Source of the DNA: DASYLJ01 sp964432595
GTDB taxonomy: Bacteria; Desulfobacterota; Binatia; DP-6
Assembly: GCA_964432595.1 (NCBI GenBank)
Contig: CAYSOF010000022.1
Location: forward strand, 55,807 to 119,806
Length of the DNA stretch: 64,000 nucleotides
Reading direction: 5' to 3'
The notes under the pieces were generated by a model that saw only the letters and a program-made list of their open reading frames with translations, was not told the origin of the DNA and searched no databases. How positions within the stretch are numbered: the stretch's first letter is position 1; every line of letters begins with the position of its first letter. Positions 31,773-39,102 of the stretch are shown here, piece after piece. The translations under genes and the position numbers were made by a program.

Positions 31773-34028
31773 GTGCGGCACCACCCGACCGGCCTCCGGC
31801 GGTGCCGCCGCACCGCCCTCGTCGTCGCGCTCGCCGGCGTGGCACTCCTCACTCCGTCCGCCGTGCGGGCCAGCCTCGATGCGGACGGGTTCCGCGCCGT
31901 GGCGGTCGCGCTCGCGCGCAATCCCGTCTCGGCGATCGCCGTGGCGCCCGACGGCCGCCTCTTCGCGGCCGTGCAGGCGCTCGAGCAGACCGACGACGAG
32001 GAGGCGGGCACCGCGGAGATCCGCGTCTACTCGAGCTACGCGACGAACGACGGCTCGGTGCTCGAGGACGGCACCGTCTGGGCGACGCTCGACGGCATCC
32101 GCGCGACGAACAACGAGGAAGGGCTGATCGGAATGGCGCTCGCGCCCGACTTCGCCACGTCGGGTCTGATCTACGTCCACGTGACGACGCCCGACGAGGA
32201 GGTGAACCACCACGTCCGCGTCTACCGCCAGAATGCCGGCGGCACCGGCGACTTCGTCGGCGTCGTGAAGACGACCCTCGAGCCGGAGGACGAGAACGCG
32301 GGCCGCAACGGCGGTCCGCTCGCGTTCGGTGCCGACGGCTGCCTCTACCTCGGCATGGGCGACAACGGCGGCCAGAACCGCTGGAACGCGCAGCTGCTCG
32401 TCGACACGAACCCGATCGAGTTCCAGGAGCCGGGCGAGTACTGCACCGACGTCTGCCTCGGCACGGCGCAGTACCCGCAGCGCGACATCGAGGACCCGAA
32501 CGGACTCCCGAACCACGCGGGCAAGGTGCTGCGCATGGCGGTCGAGGGCGGCTCGACCGCGCAGCCGGGTCCCAGCGCGCCGCTGCCGGCGCAGCCGTTC
32601 GTCTTCGGCACCGGCGTGCGCAATCCCGGCGGCCTCCTGTCGCATCCGCTCACCGGCCAGCTCTACGTCTCGGACCGCGCGGACGGCGTGTCGGCCGAGG
32701 TCTCGATCGTCGACAGCGGCAGCAACCTCGGATGGCCCTGCCTCGAAGGCTCCAGCATCAACACCGGCCAGGCGTCCTGCCTCTCGGCGAGCACGCCGAA
32801 CGACGTCTACGCGAACCACCCCGACTGGCGCCGGCCGCTCGTGGCGCATCCGGGCAACGGCCTCGTCGTGACGGGCCTGTTCGCCTACACCGGCCTCGGC
32901 TACCCGGCGGAGTACTACGGCGACGTCTTCTACCTGCTGCGCGACAGCGCGCGCATCCATCGCGTCGACCTGACGCCCCCGTGCTTCCTGCCGGCCGGCA
33001 CCGAGCTGACGCCCCTGCCCTTCCACGACTCGACGAACGACAACGACTTCCGCGCGATCTACGACGTCGACGACGACGAGGACTTCGACAACGTCGGCCT
33101 CGGCAACCTCGTCGCGATCGCACAGGGCCCGGACCCGCTCGGCCGCCAGGTGCTCTACGTCGCCGGCAAGCAGAACAACGGCAACGACTTCACCGCCGAC
33201 ACGGCGATCTACCGCATCGAGTTCGCGACGACGTTCGTGCCGTACGCCGGGCCCACCGGCCGCGTCGACGACGCGTGCTTCGCGGGCACGCCGAATCCGT
33301 TCGCCCGCGCGACGTGCCTGCCGCCCGGCGGCCCGTGCCCCGGTCAGCCCGACGGCACGTCGTGCGACGACGGCGACCCGTGCAACGGCACGGAGACGTG
33401 CTCGGCCGGCATCTGCCAGCATGCGAGCTCGGCCGGTACCGACGGTACGGCGTGCGTCGCGGGCGGCGGCTGCACGCAGCAGGGCGTCTGTCAGGGCGGC
33501 CGCTGCGCCGCCGGGCCGCCCGTTCCCGACGGCACGCCGTGTCCGGACACGGACGCCTGCAACGGCCTCGAGACGTGCGTCGCCGGCGCCTGCCAGGCGG
33601 GCGCCGGACCCGCGCCGCTCGGCCTCGGCAGCCTCACCGTGAAGGGCAAGGGCGTGCTCGCGCTCGCGGGCTCGTTCCAGTCGGCGCTGGCGCTCGCGCC
33701 GTCGTCGACCGACGCCGTGTCGCTGCAGATCAGCTCCGGCGGCGCGTCCGTCTTCCAGAGCGACCTCACGCATCCGGGCAGCGACGCGCGTTGGAAGGCG
33801 AAGAAGGGCACGTTCAAGTACAAGGACGGCCGCGGCAGCGCCGGCGGTCTCACCCTCCTGCAGCTGAAGCCGCGCGGTGCCGGCCACGAGGTGAAGGCGA
33901 AGGGGCGCGCCGGCGGCCTCGCCGGCCTCGAGGCCTCGACCCTCGACGCACGGCTGCTCGTCGGCCCGCAGTGCTTCGCGGGCAGCGTCACCTGCGCCCG
34001 CAAGGGCAAGACGCTCCGCTGCCAATAG
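31773..34028 (+). CDS. Exported PQQ-type sugar dehydrogenase-like propeller with Cys-rich repeats and C-terminal beta module
   Basis: A 751-residue protein with a GTG start one base after the DUF1501 stop. The signal peptide is about 32 residues. Residues 40-500 are a glucose/sorbosone-dehydrogenase propeller (EEGLIGMALAPDF, GRNGGPLAFGADG, YLGMGDNGGQN, PFVFGTGVRNPGG, and an Asp-rich DVDDDEDFD loop). Residues 525-605 carry three Cys clusters of the DG-x-CDDGDPCNGTETCSAGIC type. Residues 616-751 are the Lys/Gly-rich module shared with other exported proteins. PQQ-dependent oxidation of a sugar or alcohol outside the cell is the family-based guess, and the diheme protein encoded two genes upstream could take the electrons. 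Confidence 0.8.
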   Translation: MRHHPTGLRRCRRTALVVALAGVALLTPSAVRASLDADGFRAVAVALARNPVSAIAVAPDGRLFAAVQALEQTDDEEAGTAEIRVYSSYATNDGSVLEDGTVWATLDGIRATNNEEGLIGMALAPDFATSGLIYVHVTTPDEEVNHHVRVYRQNAGGTGDFVGVVKTTLEPEDENAGRNGGPLAFGADGCLYLGMGDNGGQNRWNAQLLVDTNPIEFQEPGEYCTDVCLGTAQYPQRDIEDPNGLPNHAGKVLRMAVEGGSTAQPGPSAPLPAQPFVFGTGVRNPGGLLSHPLTGQLYVSDRADGVSAEVSIVDSGSNLGWPCLEGSSINTGQASCLSASTPNDVYANHPDWRRPLVAHPGNGLVVTGLFAYTGLGYPAEYYGDVFYLLRDSARIHRVDLTPPCFLPAGTELTPLPFHDSTNDNDFRAIYDVDDDEDFDNVGLGNLVAIAQGPDPLGRQVLYVAGKQNNGNDFTADTAIYRIEFATTFVPYAGPTGRVDDACFAGTPNPFARATCLPPGGPCPGQPDGTSCDDGDPCNGTETCSAGICQHASSAGTDGTACVAGGGCTQQGVCQGGRCAAGPPVPDGTPCPDTDACNGLETCVAGACQAGAGPAPLGLGSLTVKGKGVLALAGSFQSALALAPSSTDAVSLQISSGGASVFQSDLTHPGSDARWKAKKGTFKYKDGRGSAGGLTLLQLKPRGAGHEVKAKGRAGGLAGLEASTLDARLLVGPQCFAGSVTCARKGKTLRCQ

Positions 34029-34141
34029 CGGTTGAACGAGTCGGTCTTGGCGCGCGTGGTGGGGCTGCTATTCCCGAGAGGGCACACCGCGGGCTTTCGG
34101 CTTGGCCGTGAACGCCGTATGGTGCGCCCACTCTGCGTAGC

Positions 34142-34990
34142 ATGCGACGCTCGGGACTCGGGGTGCTCCCCGGCATGGTGCTCTGCCTGCTGCCGTTCGT
34201 GGCAGCCGCGGCGGACCTCAGCTTCCTGCGCGACGACACGGAAGTGCGCCGCCTCGACGGCGCCAAGCTCCGCGCCGGGTGCGGCGAGCGCAGCGTGACG
34301 ATCGACGACCCGTACTACGAGACACGGAAGACGTTCCGCGTCTGCCCGCTTCGCACGGTCGTCGAGGAGGGCTTCGGCGTGCCGCTCGCCGCGCTGGACC
34401 GCGATCGCGACGTCGTCTTCCGCGCGCTCGACGGCTACACCCGCCCGACGACCGTCGCACGCCTCGCCGAGGACGGCGGCTGGCTCGCGTTCGCCGACGA
34501 GTCGAAGACCGACGGGTTCGCGCCGATGGGCCCCAAGGCGCTCGACCCGGGTCCGTTCTACGTCGTGTGGACCGGCGAGACCCAGAACGACCCGCACGTC
34601 TACCCGTGGCCGTACCAGCTCGCCGCGATCGAGCTCGTCGCGCTCGACCGCCTGTGGCCACACATCTCGCCCGCAGGCCTGCCCGACGACGCGCCGGCGT
34701 GGGCCGGCTACGGCATCTTCCGTCGCGAGTGCATCGCCTGCCACGCGGTCAACCGCGAGGGCGGCACCGTCGGCCCCGATTTGAACGTCCCGCAGAGCGT
34801 GATCGAGTACCGCGAGCCCGAGCAGCTGAAGGCGTACATCCGCAACCCGGCGACGTTCCGCTACGGCGGCATGCCGTCGCACGAGCACCTGACGCCCGCC
34901 GACCTCGACGCGCTGATCGCGTACTTCCGCGCGATGCGCGACCGCAAGCACGATCCGCGCACCGCCAAGGCGGGAGGCACCGGCGGATGA
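34142..34990 (+). CDS. Exported mono-heme cytochrome c protein with an N-terminal domain of unknown type
   Basis: A 282-residue protein with a signal peptide of about 23 residues ending AAA. Residues 25-175 form a domain with two Cys and a stretch (TIDDPYYETRKTFRVCPL, then VVFRALDGYTRPTT) that recalls molybdopterin-binding or sulfite-oxidase-like beta folds without their Cys ligand. Residues 185-275 are a small cytochrome c: heme site C197-I-A-C200-H201, and a GGMPSHEHLTP segment with the likely Met ligand. Its stop codon overlaps the start of the cyclohydrolase-like gene (ATGA). Whether it shares a pathway with the two genes behind it is not clear. Confidence 0.72.
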   Translation: MRRSGLGVLPGMVLCLLPFVAAAADLSFLRDDTEVRRLDGAKLRAGCGERSVTIDDPYYETRKTFRVCPLRTVVEEGFGVPLAALDRDRDVVFRALDGYTRPTTVARLAEDGGWLAFADESKTDGFAPMGPKALDPGPFYVVWTGETQNDPHVYPWPYQLAAIELVALDRLWPHISPAGLPDDAPAWAGYGIFRRECIACHAVNREGGTVGPDLNVPQSVIEYREPEQLKAYIRNPATFRYGGMPSHEHLTPADLDALIAYFRAMRDRKHDPRTAKAGGTGG

Positions 34991-36105
34991 CGCGCCGGCT
35001 CGACGGGGCGTTGCTCGCGGTCGACGCGACGCCGCTCGACACCATGCACGGCGCGTTCCGCGCGCACGCGTTCCACAACCTCACCAGCGGGGATCCGGCG
35101 CTGGCCGTGACGTGCGGCGACGTCGGCACCGCCGAGCCGCTGCTGGCGCGCGTCCATTCGTCGTGCGTCACCAGCGAGGCGTACGGCGCGTGCGACTGCG
35201 ACTGCGCCGAGCAGCTCGACGCCGCGCTCGCGCAGATCGCGGCCGAGGGACGCGGCGCGCTCTTCTATCTCACGCAGGAGGGCCGCGGCGCGGGCTTCGC
35301 CGCCAAGGCGCGCGACCGCATGCTCGTGCAGGCGAGCCGCAATCGCCTGACGACGTTCGACGCCTACGAGCGCATGGGCCTGCGCAAGGACCAGCGCCGC
35401 TACGACGAGGTCGCCGCCATGTGCCGGATGCTCGGCGTGCGCGCGCCGCTCTGCCTCCTCACGAACAATCCCGACAAGCTCGCCGCCGTCGGCGATGCGG
35501 GCGTCCGCATCGACGGCCATCGCCCGCTCGTGATGGCGGCGTCGCCCTGGAGCCGGCAGTACCTCGATGCGAAGCTGCGCTCCGGCCATCTGCTGGCGAC
35601 GTCCGACGCGGAGGCGGCGACGCTGCCCGAGACGGTCGAGAGCTTCGAGCCGCACGTCGCGCAGTCGGCGCCCGCGTTCCTGCGGCTCGCGTCCTACCTG
35701 CTGCCCGTGCGCGGCGAGACGCCCGCCTGGTTCCGCCTGCACCTGGCGCTCGACCGCGCGCGGCGCGCCGAGCGCGTCGTCATGAGCCACGGCGCGGTGG
35801 CCGACGCCGCAGCGCCGCTGCTCCGCATCCAGCCGTTGGCGCTCCTCGAGCGCTTCCCGGTGCGCACGCCGCGACGGCGGCCCGAGTTGCAGGCGGCGCT
35901 GGCGGCGATCGTCGCCGACGGCGCGGGCTGCGTGCTCGTCACCGACGACGGCGAGACGCCGGACGAGGCGACGCTCGCGCTGCTCGCGACGCACCTGCCC
36001 GGGCGGCGCGCGCGTCCCATCGGCGCGCTGGCGCCCGAGGTGGCACGCGGCCTCGAGCGGCTCGGCGTCGCCCTCGAGCCGCCGCTCGCGCTCGCGGCCG
36101 CATGA
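34987..36105 (+). CDS. GTP cyclohydrolase II-like protein, duplicated, lacking the deformylation Tyr
   Basis: A 372-residue RibA relative. Repeat 1 (residues 8-205) carries the zinc triad C60-x10-C71-x-C73, QEGR at 97-100, and D135-x-R137 matching the E. coli catalytic Asp126 and Arg128. The residue aligned to E. coli Tyr105 is Arg111 (Met112 next). Loss of this Tyr is known to make GCH II enzymes stop at the formylated pyrimidine (FAPy) product. Residues 232-365 repeat the same fold without Cys ligands (VVMSHGAVADAAAPLLRIQ, LQAALAAIVADGAG), so the protein is a tandem duplication with a degenerate second half. RibA itself is about 200 residues. Both ends overlap neighbouring genes by 4 bases. 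The role is inferred: GTP ring opening without deformylation. Confidence 0.85.
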   Translation: MTRRLDGALLAVDATPLDTMHGAFRAHAFHNLTSGDPALAVTCGDVGTAEPLLARVHSSCVTSEAYGACDCDCAEQLDAALAQIAAEGRGALFYLTQEGRGAGFAAKARDRMLVQASRNRLTTFDAYERMGLRKDQRRYDEVAAMCRMLGVRAPLCLLTNNPDKLAAVGDAGVRIDGHRPLVMAASPWSRQYLDAKLRSGHLLATSDAEAATLPETVESFEPHVAQSAPAFLRLASYLLPVRGETPAWFRLHLALDRARRAERVVMSHGAVADAAAPLLRIQPLALLERFPVRTPRRRPELQAALAAIVADGAGCVLVTDDGETPDEATLALLATHLPGRRARPIGALAPEVARGLERLGVALEPPLALAAA

Positions 36106-37856
36106 GCGACGACTGGCGGGACGGCCACCGGATCCTCGCGGAGCGGCTGGCCGGTCTGCCCGATGCGCTCCGTGCGACCGCGGCGATGCCGCTGCCGTCG
36201 CTCGACGCCCGGGACCGCCGGCGCGTCGTCACGACCGGTATCGGCTCGTCCGAATGGCACGCCCGCCTCCTCGCCCACCTGCTCGACGAGCACGCCGGCG
36301 TGCCCGCGCGCTTCGTCCCGCTGAGCGCGCTCGCGTCCGCCGCCGGCGGCGACCTGCTCGTGCTCTTCTCCCAGGGCATGTCGCCGAATGCGCGCCTCGC
36401 GCTCGCGCAGCGCGCGGCGTGGCGCGAGACCGTGGTGGCGACCGCGGCGCGGGACGTCGCGATCGACGGCGTGCGCGTCGCGCCGTTCGCCGGCGAGAGC
36501 GAGTACGGCACGCTGGTGCGGATCGTCGGTCCCGCCACGGGCTTCGTCTGCGCCGCGCGGCTCGCGTCGGCGCTCGGCGCGCGCGTGGCCTGGGACGTCG
36601 ACGCCGTCGCCGCGGCGGCAGCGTCGGCCGACGCCGCGGTCGCCGGCGTGCCCGTCGACGTCCTGGCGGGGCCGCTGGCGTTCGTCGCGTCCGGCACGTA
36701 CGCGACGCTCGCCGGCAACCTCGCGCTCAAGGTGATGGAGGGCCTGCTGCGCCCGCCGCCGCCGATCTGGGACCTGCTGCACGTCGCGCACGGTCCGTTC
36801 CAGCAGGCGTTTCCCGGCCCGGCGACGTTCGTCGCGCTGACGCGTGACGATGCGCCGGAGGACGAGGCGCTCCTCGCGCGCCTGGACGCGATGCTCGAAC
36901 CGGCGCGCCACCGTGTCGTCCGCCTGCACGCGCCGCTCGGCGGAACGGCGGCGCTCGTCGCGCACGAAGCGCAGCTCGACGCGCTGGTGCTGCGGGCGAT
37001 CGCCGCCGCGCACGTCGACCAGGTGCGCTGGCCGGGCCGCGATCGCGACGGCGCGCTCTACGACCTGGCGCAGCCGCCGCTCACGCGGCGCCTCGAGGCG
37101 TGTACGTGGCCCGAGGTCGAGGCGCTCGTCGCCGGCGGACGGCGGACGGCCGTCCTGCCGCTCGGCTCGACCGAGCAGCACGGGCCACACCTGCCGCTCG
37201 GCACCGACACGTGGATCGGCGACGCGCTCGCGGAGCGCCTCTGCGCCGCCGTCGACGACGCCCTCGCCTGCCCCACGTTGCGCGTCGGCTGCGCGTCCGA
37301 GCACCTGGCCTTCCCCGGCACCCTCGACCTGCGCCCCGAGACGCTCGAAGCGGTCCTGCGCGACGTGATCGCGTCGCTGGCCCGGCACGGCGTCGAGCGC
37401 GTGTTCGTCTTCTCGGCCCACGGCGGCAACGTCGCCCCGCTGGCCGCGATGCTGCCGCGCCTCGCCGCCGCCTGCGCCCCGGTGCGAGTGGCCGCCTACA
37501 CCGACCTCGAGCGGCTGACCGCGGTGCTGCACGCAGCGGCCGTCGCCGGCGGCGTGTCGCCGGGCGCGGGCGGCCATCACGCCGGCGAGATCGAGACGTC
37601 GATGCTCCTGGCACTGCGGCCCGGCGTCGTGCGCACGGCCGCGATGGCGCCGGGGCTCCTCACCGAGGCCGCCGACGCGCAGGCGCTCTTCTATCCCGAC
37701 CTGCGCCGCCACGCGGCCGACGGCACGGTCGGCGACCCCTGCGCGGCGGACCCCGTCCGGGGCGTCCGCTATCTCGACGCGTGGACCGCGGTGCTGGTCG
37801 ACGCGTACCGCGCCGCGAAGAACGACGACCACACGACCGGCGTCCAGAAGACGTAG
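36102..37856 (+). CDS. SIS-domain / creatininase-family amidohydrolase fusion
   Basis: A 584-residue fusion. Residues 1-320 resemble double-SIS sugar-phosphate isomerase/binding proteins: TTGIGSSEWHA near 44-54, LLVLFSQGMSPNA near 85-97, and KVMEGLLRP with HVAHGP near 210-232, like the GlmS-type isomerase half. Residues 335-584 are a creatininase-family domain with the metal site E358-x-H360, D369, H440 (HGGN) and E496 (AGEIETS). This family includes the archaeal FAPy deformylase ArfB as well as creatininase and MftE. With a Tyr-less GCH II-like gene overlapping upstream, hydrolysis of a formylamino-pyrimidine ribosyl phosphate is a coherent guess, with the SIS part holding or isomerising the ribosyl phosphate. 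No biochemical evidence is visible. Confidence 0.78.
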   Translation: MSDDWRDGHRILAERLAGLPDALRATAAMPLPSLDARDRRRVVTTGIGSSEWHARLLAHLLDEHAGVPARFVPLSALASAAGGDLLVLFSQGMSPNARLALAQRAAWRETVVATAARDVAIDGVRVAPFAGESEYGTLVRIVGPATGFVCAARLASALGARVAWDVDAVAAAAASADAAVAGVPVDVLAGPLAFVASGTYATLAGNLALKVMEGLLRPPPPIWDLLHVAHGPFQQAFPGPATFVALTRDDAPEDEALLARLDAMLEPARHRVVRLHAPLGGTAALVAHEAQLDALVLRAIAAAHVDQVRWPGRDRDGALYDLAQPPLTRRLEACTWPEVEALVAGGRRTAVLPLGSTEQHGPHLPLGTDTWIGDALAERLCAAVDDALACPTLRVGCASEHLAFPGTLDLRPETLEAVLRDVIASLARHGVERVFVFSAHGGNVAPLAAMLPRLAAACAPVRVAAYTDLERLTAVLHAAAVAGGVSPGAGGHHAGEIETSMLLALRPGVVRTAAMAPGLLTEAADAQALFYPDLRRHAADGTVGDPCAADPVRGVRYLDAWTAVLVDAYRAAKNDDHTTGVQKT

Positions 37857-38473
37857 TACAGCTGGTTCGGCACGACGCGCACCGCCCAGCCGGCGTCGTA
37901 CCCGGACAGGATCAGCACGTCGGCCGCCGCCCACAGCACGTAGTAGACGACCACGTACGCGAGCACCGCGCGAAGCCATCGCCGCGCCGGCACCCACCAG
38001 CGCGACGCGGCGAGCCACCAGCCGAACGCCAGCACCGCGAACGTCACCTCGTAGTTGAGCCACAGCAGCTGGTCGGGCAGCGGACGGGACGACAGCGCGC
38101 GCTCGGCGGCGTCGAGGCCCCAGGCGACGATCGGCACCACGAGCGTCCACGCCGCGGCCGACGCGACGGTCGGCGCGAGCGGCCGCGCGGGACGCGCGAC
38201 GCCGAGGATCAGCAGGAAGACGCGGAAGTCCCCGAGCAGCACGAACGGCAGCATCGGCACGCCCGCGTACACGATCAGGAGCGGGTCGAGGATCGTCTCG
38301 ACGGTGAACGCGATCGTCCAGAGATGGACGAAGCGCGCGGCGCGCGGGTCGGCGCCGTCGGCGGCGGGACGTCCGTGCGCGAACAGCCAGAAGAGAAACG
38401 CGGCAGCCGGGACGACGAGGAGCCAGAAGCCCTGCAGGCGACTGGCGTAGAACGCCTCCCAGCTCTCGAACAC
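37769..38473 (-). CDS. Multi-spanning membrane protein of unknown function
   Basis: A 234-residue protein with about six hydrophobic segments (near residues 15-30, 48-68, 75-90, 103-120, 143-160 and 168-190) and aromatic-rich loops (WLNYEVTF, YYVLWAAADV). No family motif is recognised. Its 3' end overlaps the SIS-creatininase gene on the other strand by 88 bases. That is long for a convergent pair, but both proteins look real: one by motifs, the other by its membrane pattern through the overlap. Confidence 0.62.
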   Translation of the reverse strand: MFESWEAFYASRLQGFWLLVVPAAAFLFWLFAHGRPAADGADPRAARFVHLWTIAFTVETILDPLLIVYAGVPMLPFVLLGDFRVFLLILGVARPARPLAPTVASAAAWTLVVPIVAWGLDAAERALSSRPLPDQLLWLNYEVTFAVLAFGWWLAASRWWVPARRWLRAVLAYVVVYYVLWAAADVLILSGYDAGWAVRVVPNQLYYVFWTPVVWSSFFAARYASTSTAVHASR

Positions 38474-38516
38474 GCGGCCCGGTGCTTATCCGAGCGCGCG
38501 CGCGACGACCAGCGGT

Positions 38517-38999
38517 CTACTCGAACGCGCAGGGGTTGGGCAGGCAGCTGCCCGCGTCGACGTCGTCCGCGTCGAACTGGTTCATCAGGTCGGCGTCGCA
38601 GCGATCGGCGGCCATCACGCGGCAGCGCCCGGTCTCGTCGTCGATGTCGCGATAGAGGCAGCAGCGGGTCTTCGTGACGTCGCCGCACGACGACAGCCGC
38701 GCGTGGCGGAGCGCGTCGCGGTACGCGCGTCGCGGCATGCCGGCGTCGCGCTTCTCGCGCGCGGTCGTCACGACGCAGCGGAGGTACTCGAACCGCCCGG
38801 CCCAGTCGCGATCGCCGTCCGCCGGTCCGTCGCACGGGCAGGCGGAGCAGCCGTCGCCGCCCACCAGGTCGCCGGTGGGGGTGTCGGGGCAGACGTCCAC
38901 CGCGTCGTCCACGCCGTCGACGTCGAGGTCGATCCCCTGCGAGCGCACGGCGGGTGCCATGGTGAAGAGAAGGAAGAGCGCCAGCGCCGCGATACGCAT
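38517..38999 (-). CDS. Small exported Cys-rich protein with a thrombospondin type-3-like calcium motif
   Basis: A 160-residue protein from the ATG at 38999 with a signal peptide of about 20 residues. DLDVDGVDDAVDVCPDTP is a thrombospondin type-3 repeat (Asp loops before Cys). It is followed by GCSACPCDG and several further Cys (CGD, RCCLY, RCRV, SCLPNPC). A disulfide- and calcium-stabilised extracellular protein is likely. Nothing shows a catalytic role. It lies 103 bases behind the diadenylate cyclase gene on the same strand. Confidence 0.65.
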   Translation of the reverse strand: MRIAALALFLLFTMAPAVRSQGIDLDVDGVDDAVDVCPDTPTGDLVGGDGCSACPCDGPADGDRDWAGRFEYLRCVVTTAREKRDAGMPRRAYRDALRHARLSSCGDVTKTRCCLYRDIDDETGRCRVMAADRCDADLMNQFDADDVDAGSCLPNPCAFE

Positions 39000-39102
39000 C
39001 GCTGGGGATCGAGCAGCCCTCGTGCCACCCGAAGCGCACGCTACGGCGGGGCCGCCGGGGCGCCCACCGTCATCCGTTTGGCGGTCCGCTGTGGGCGCGT
39101 CG

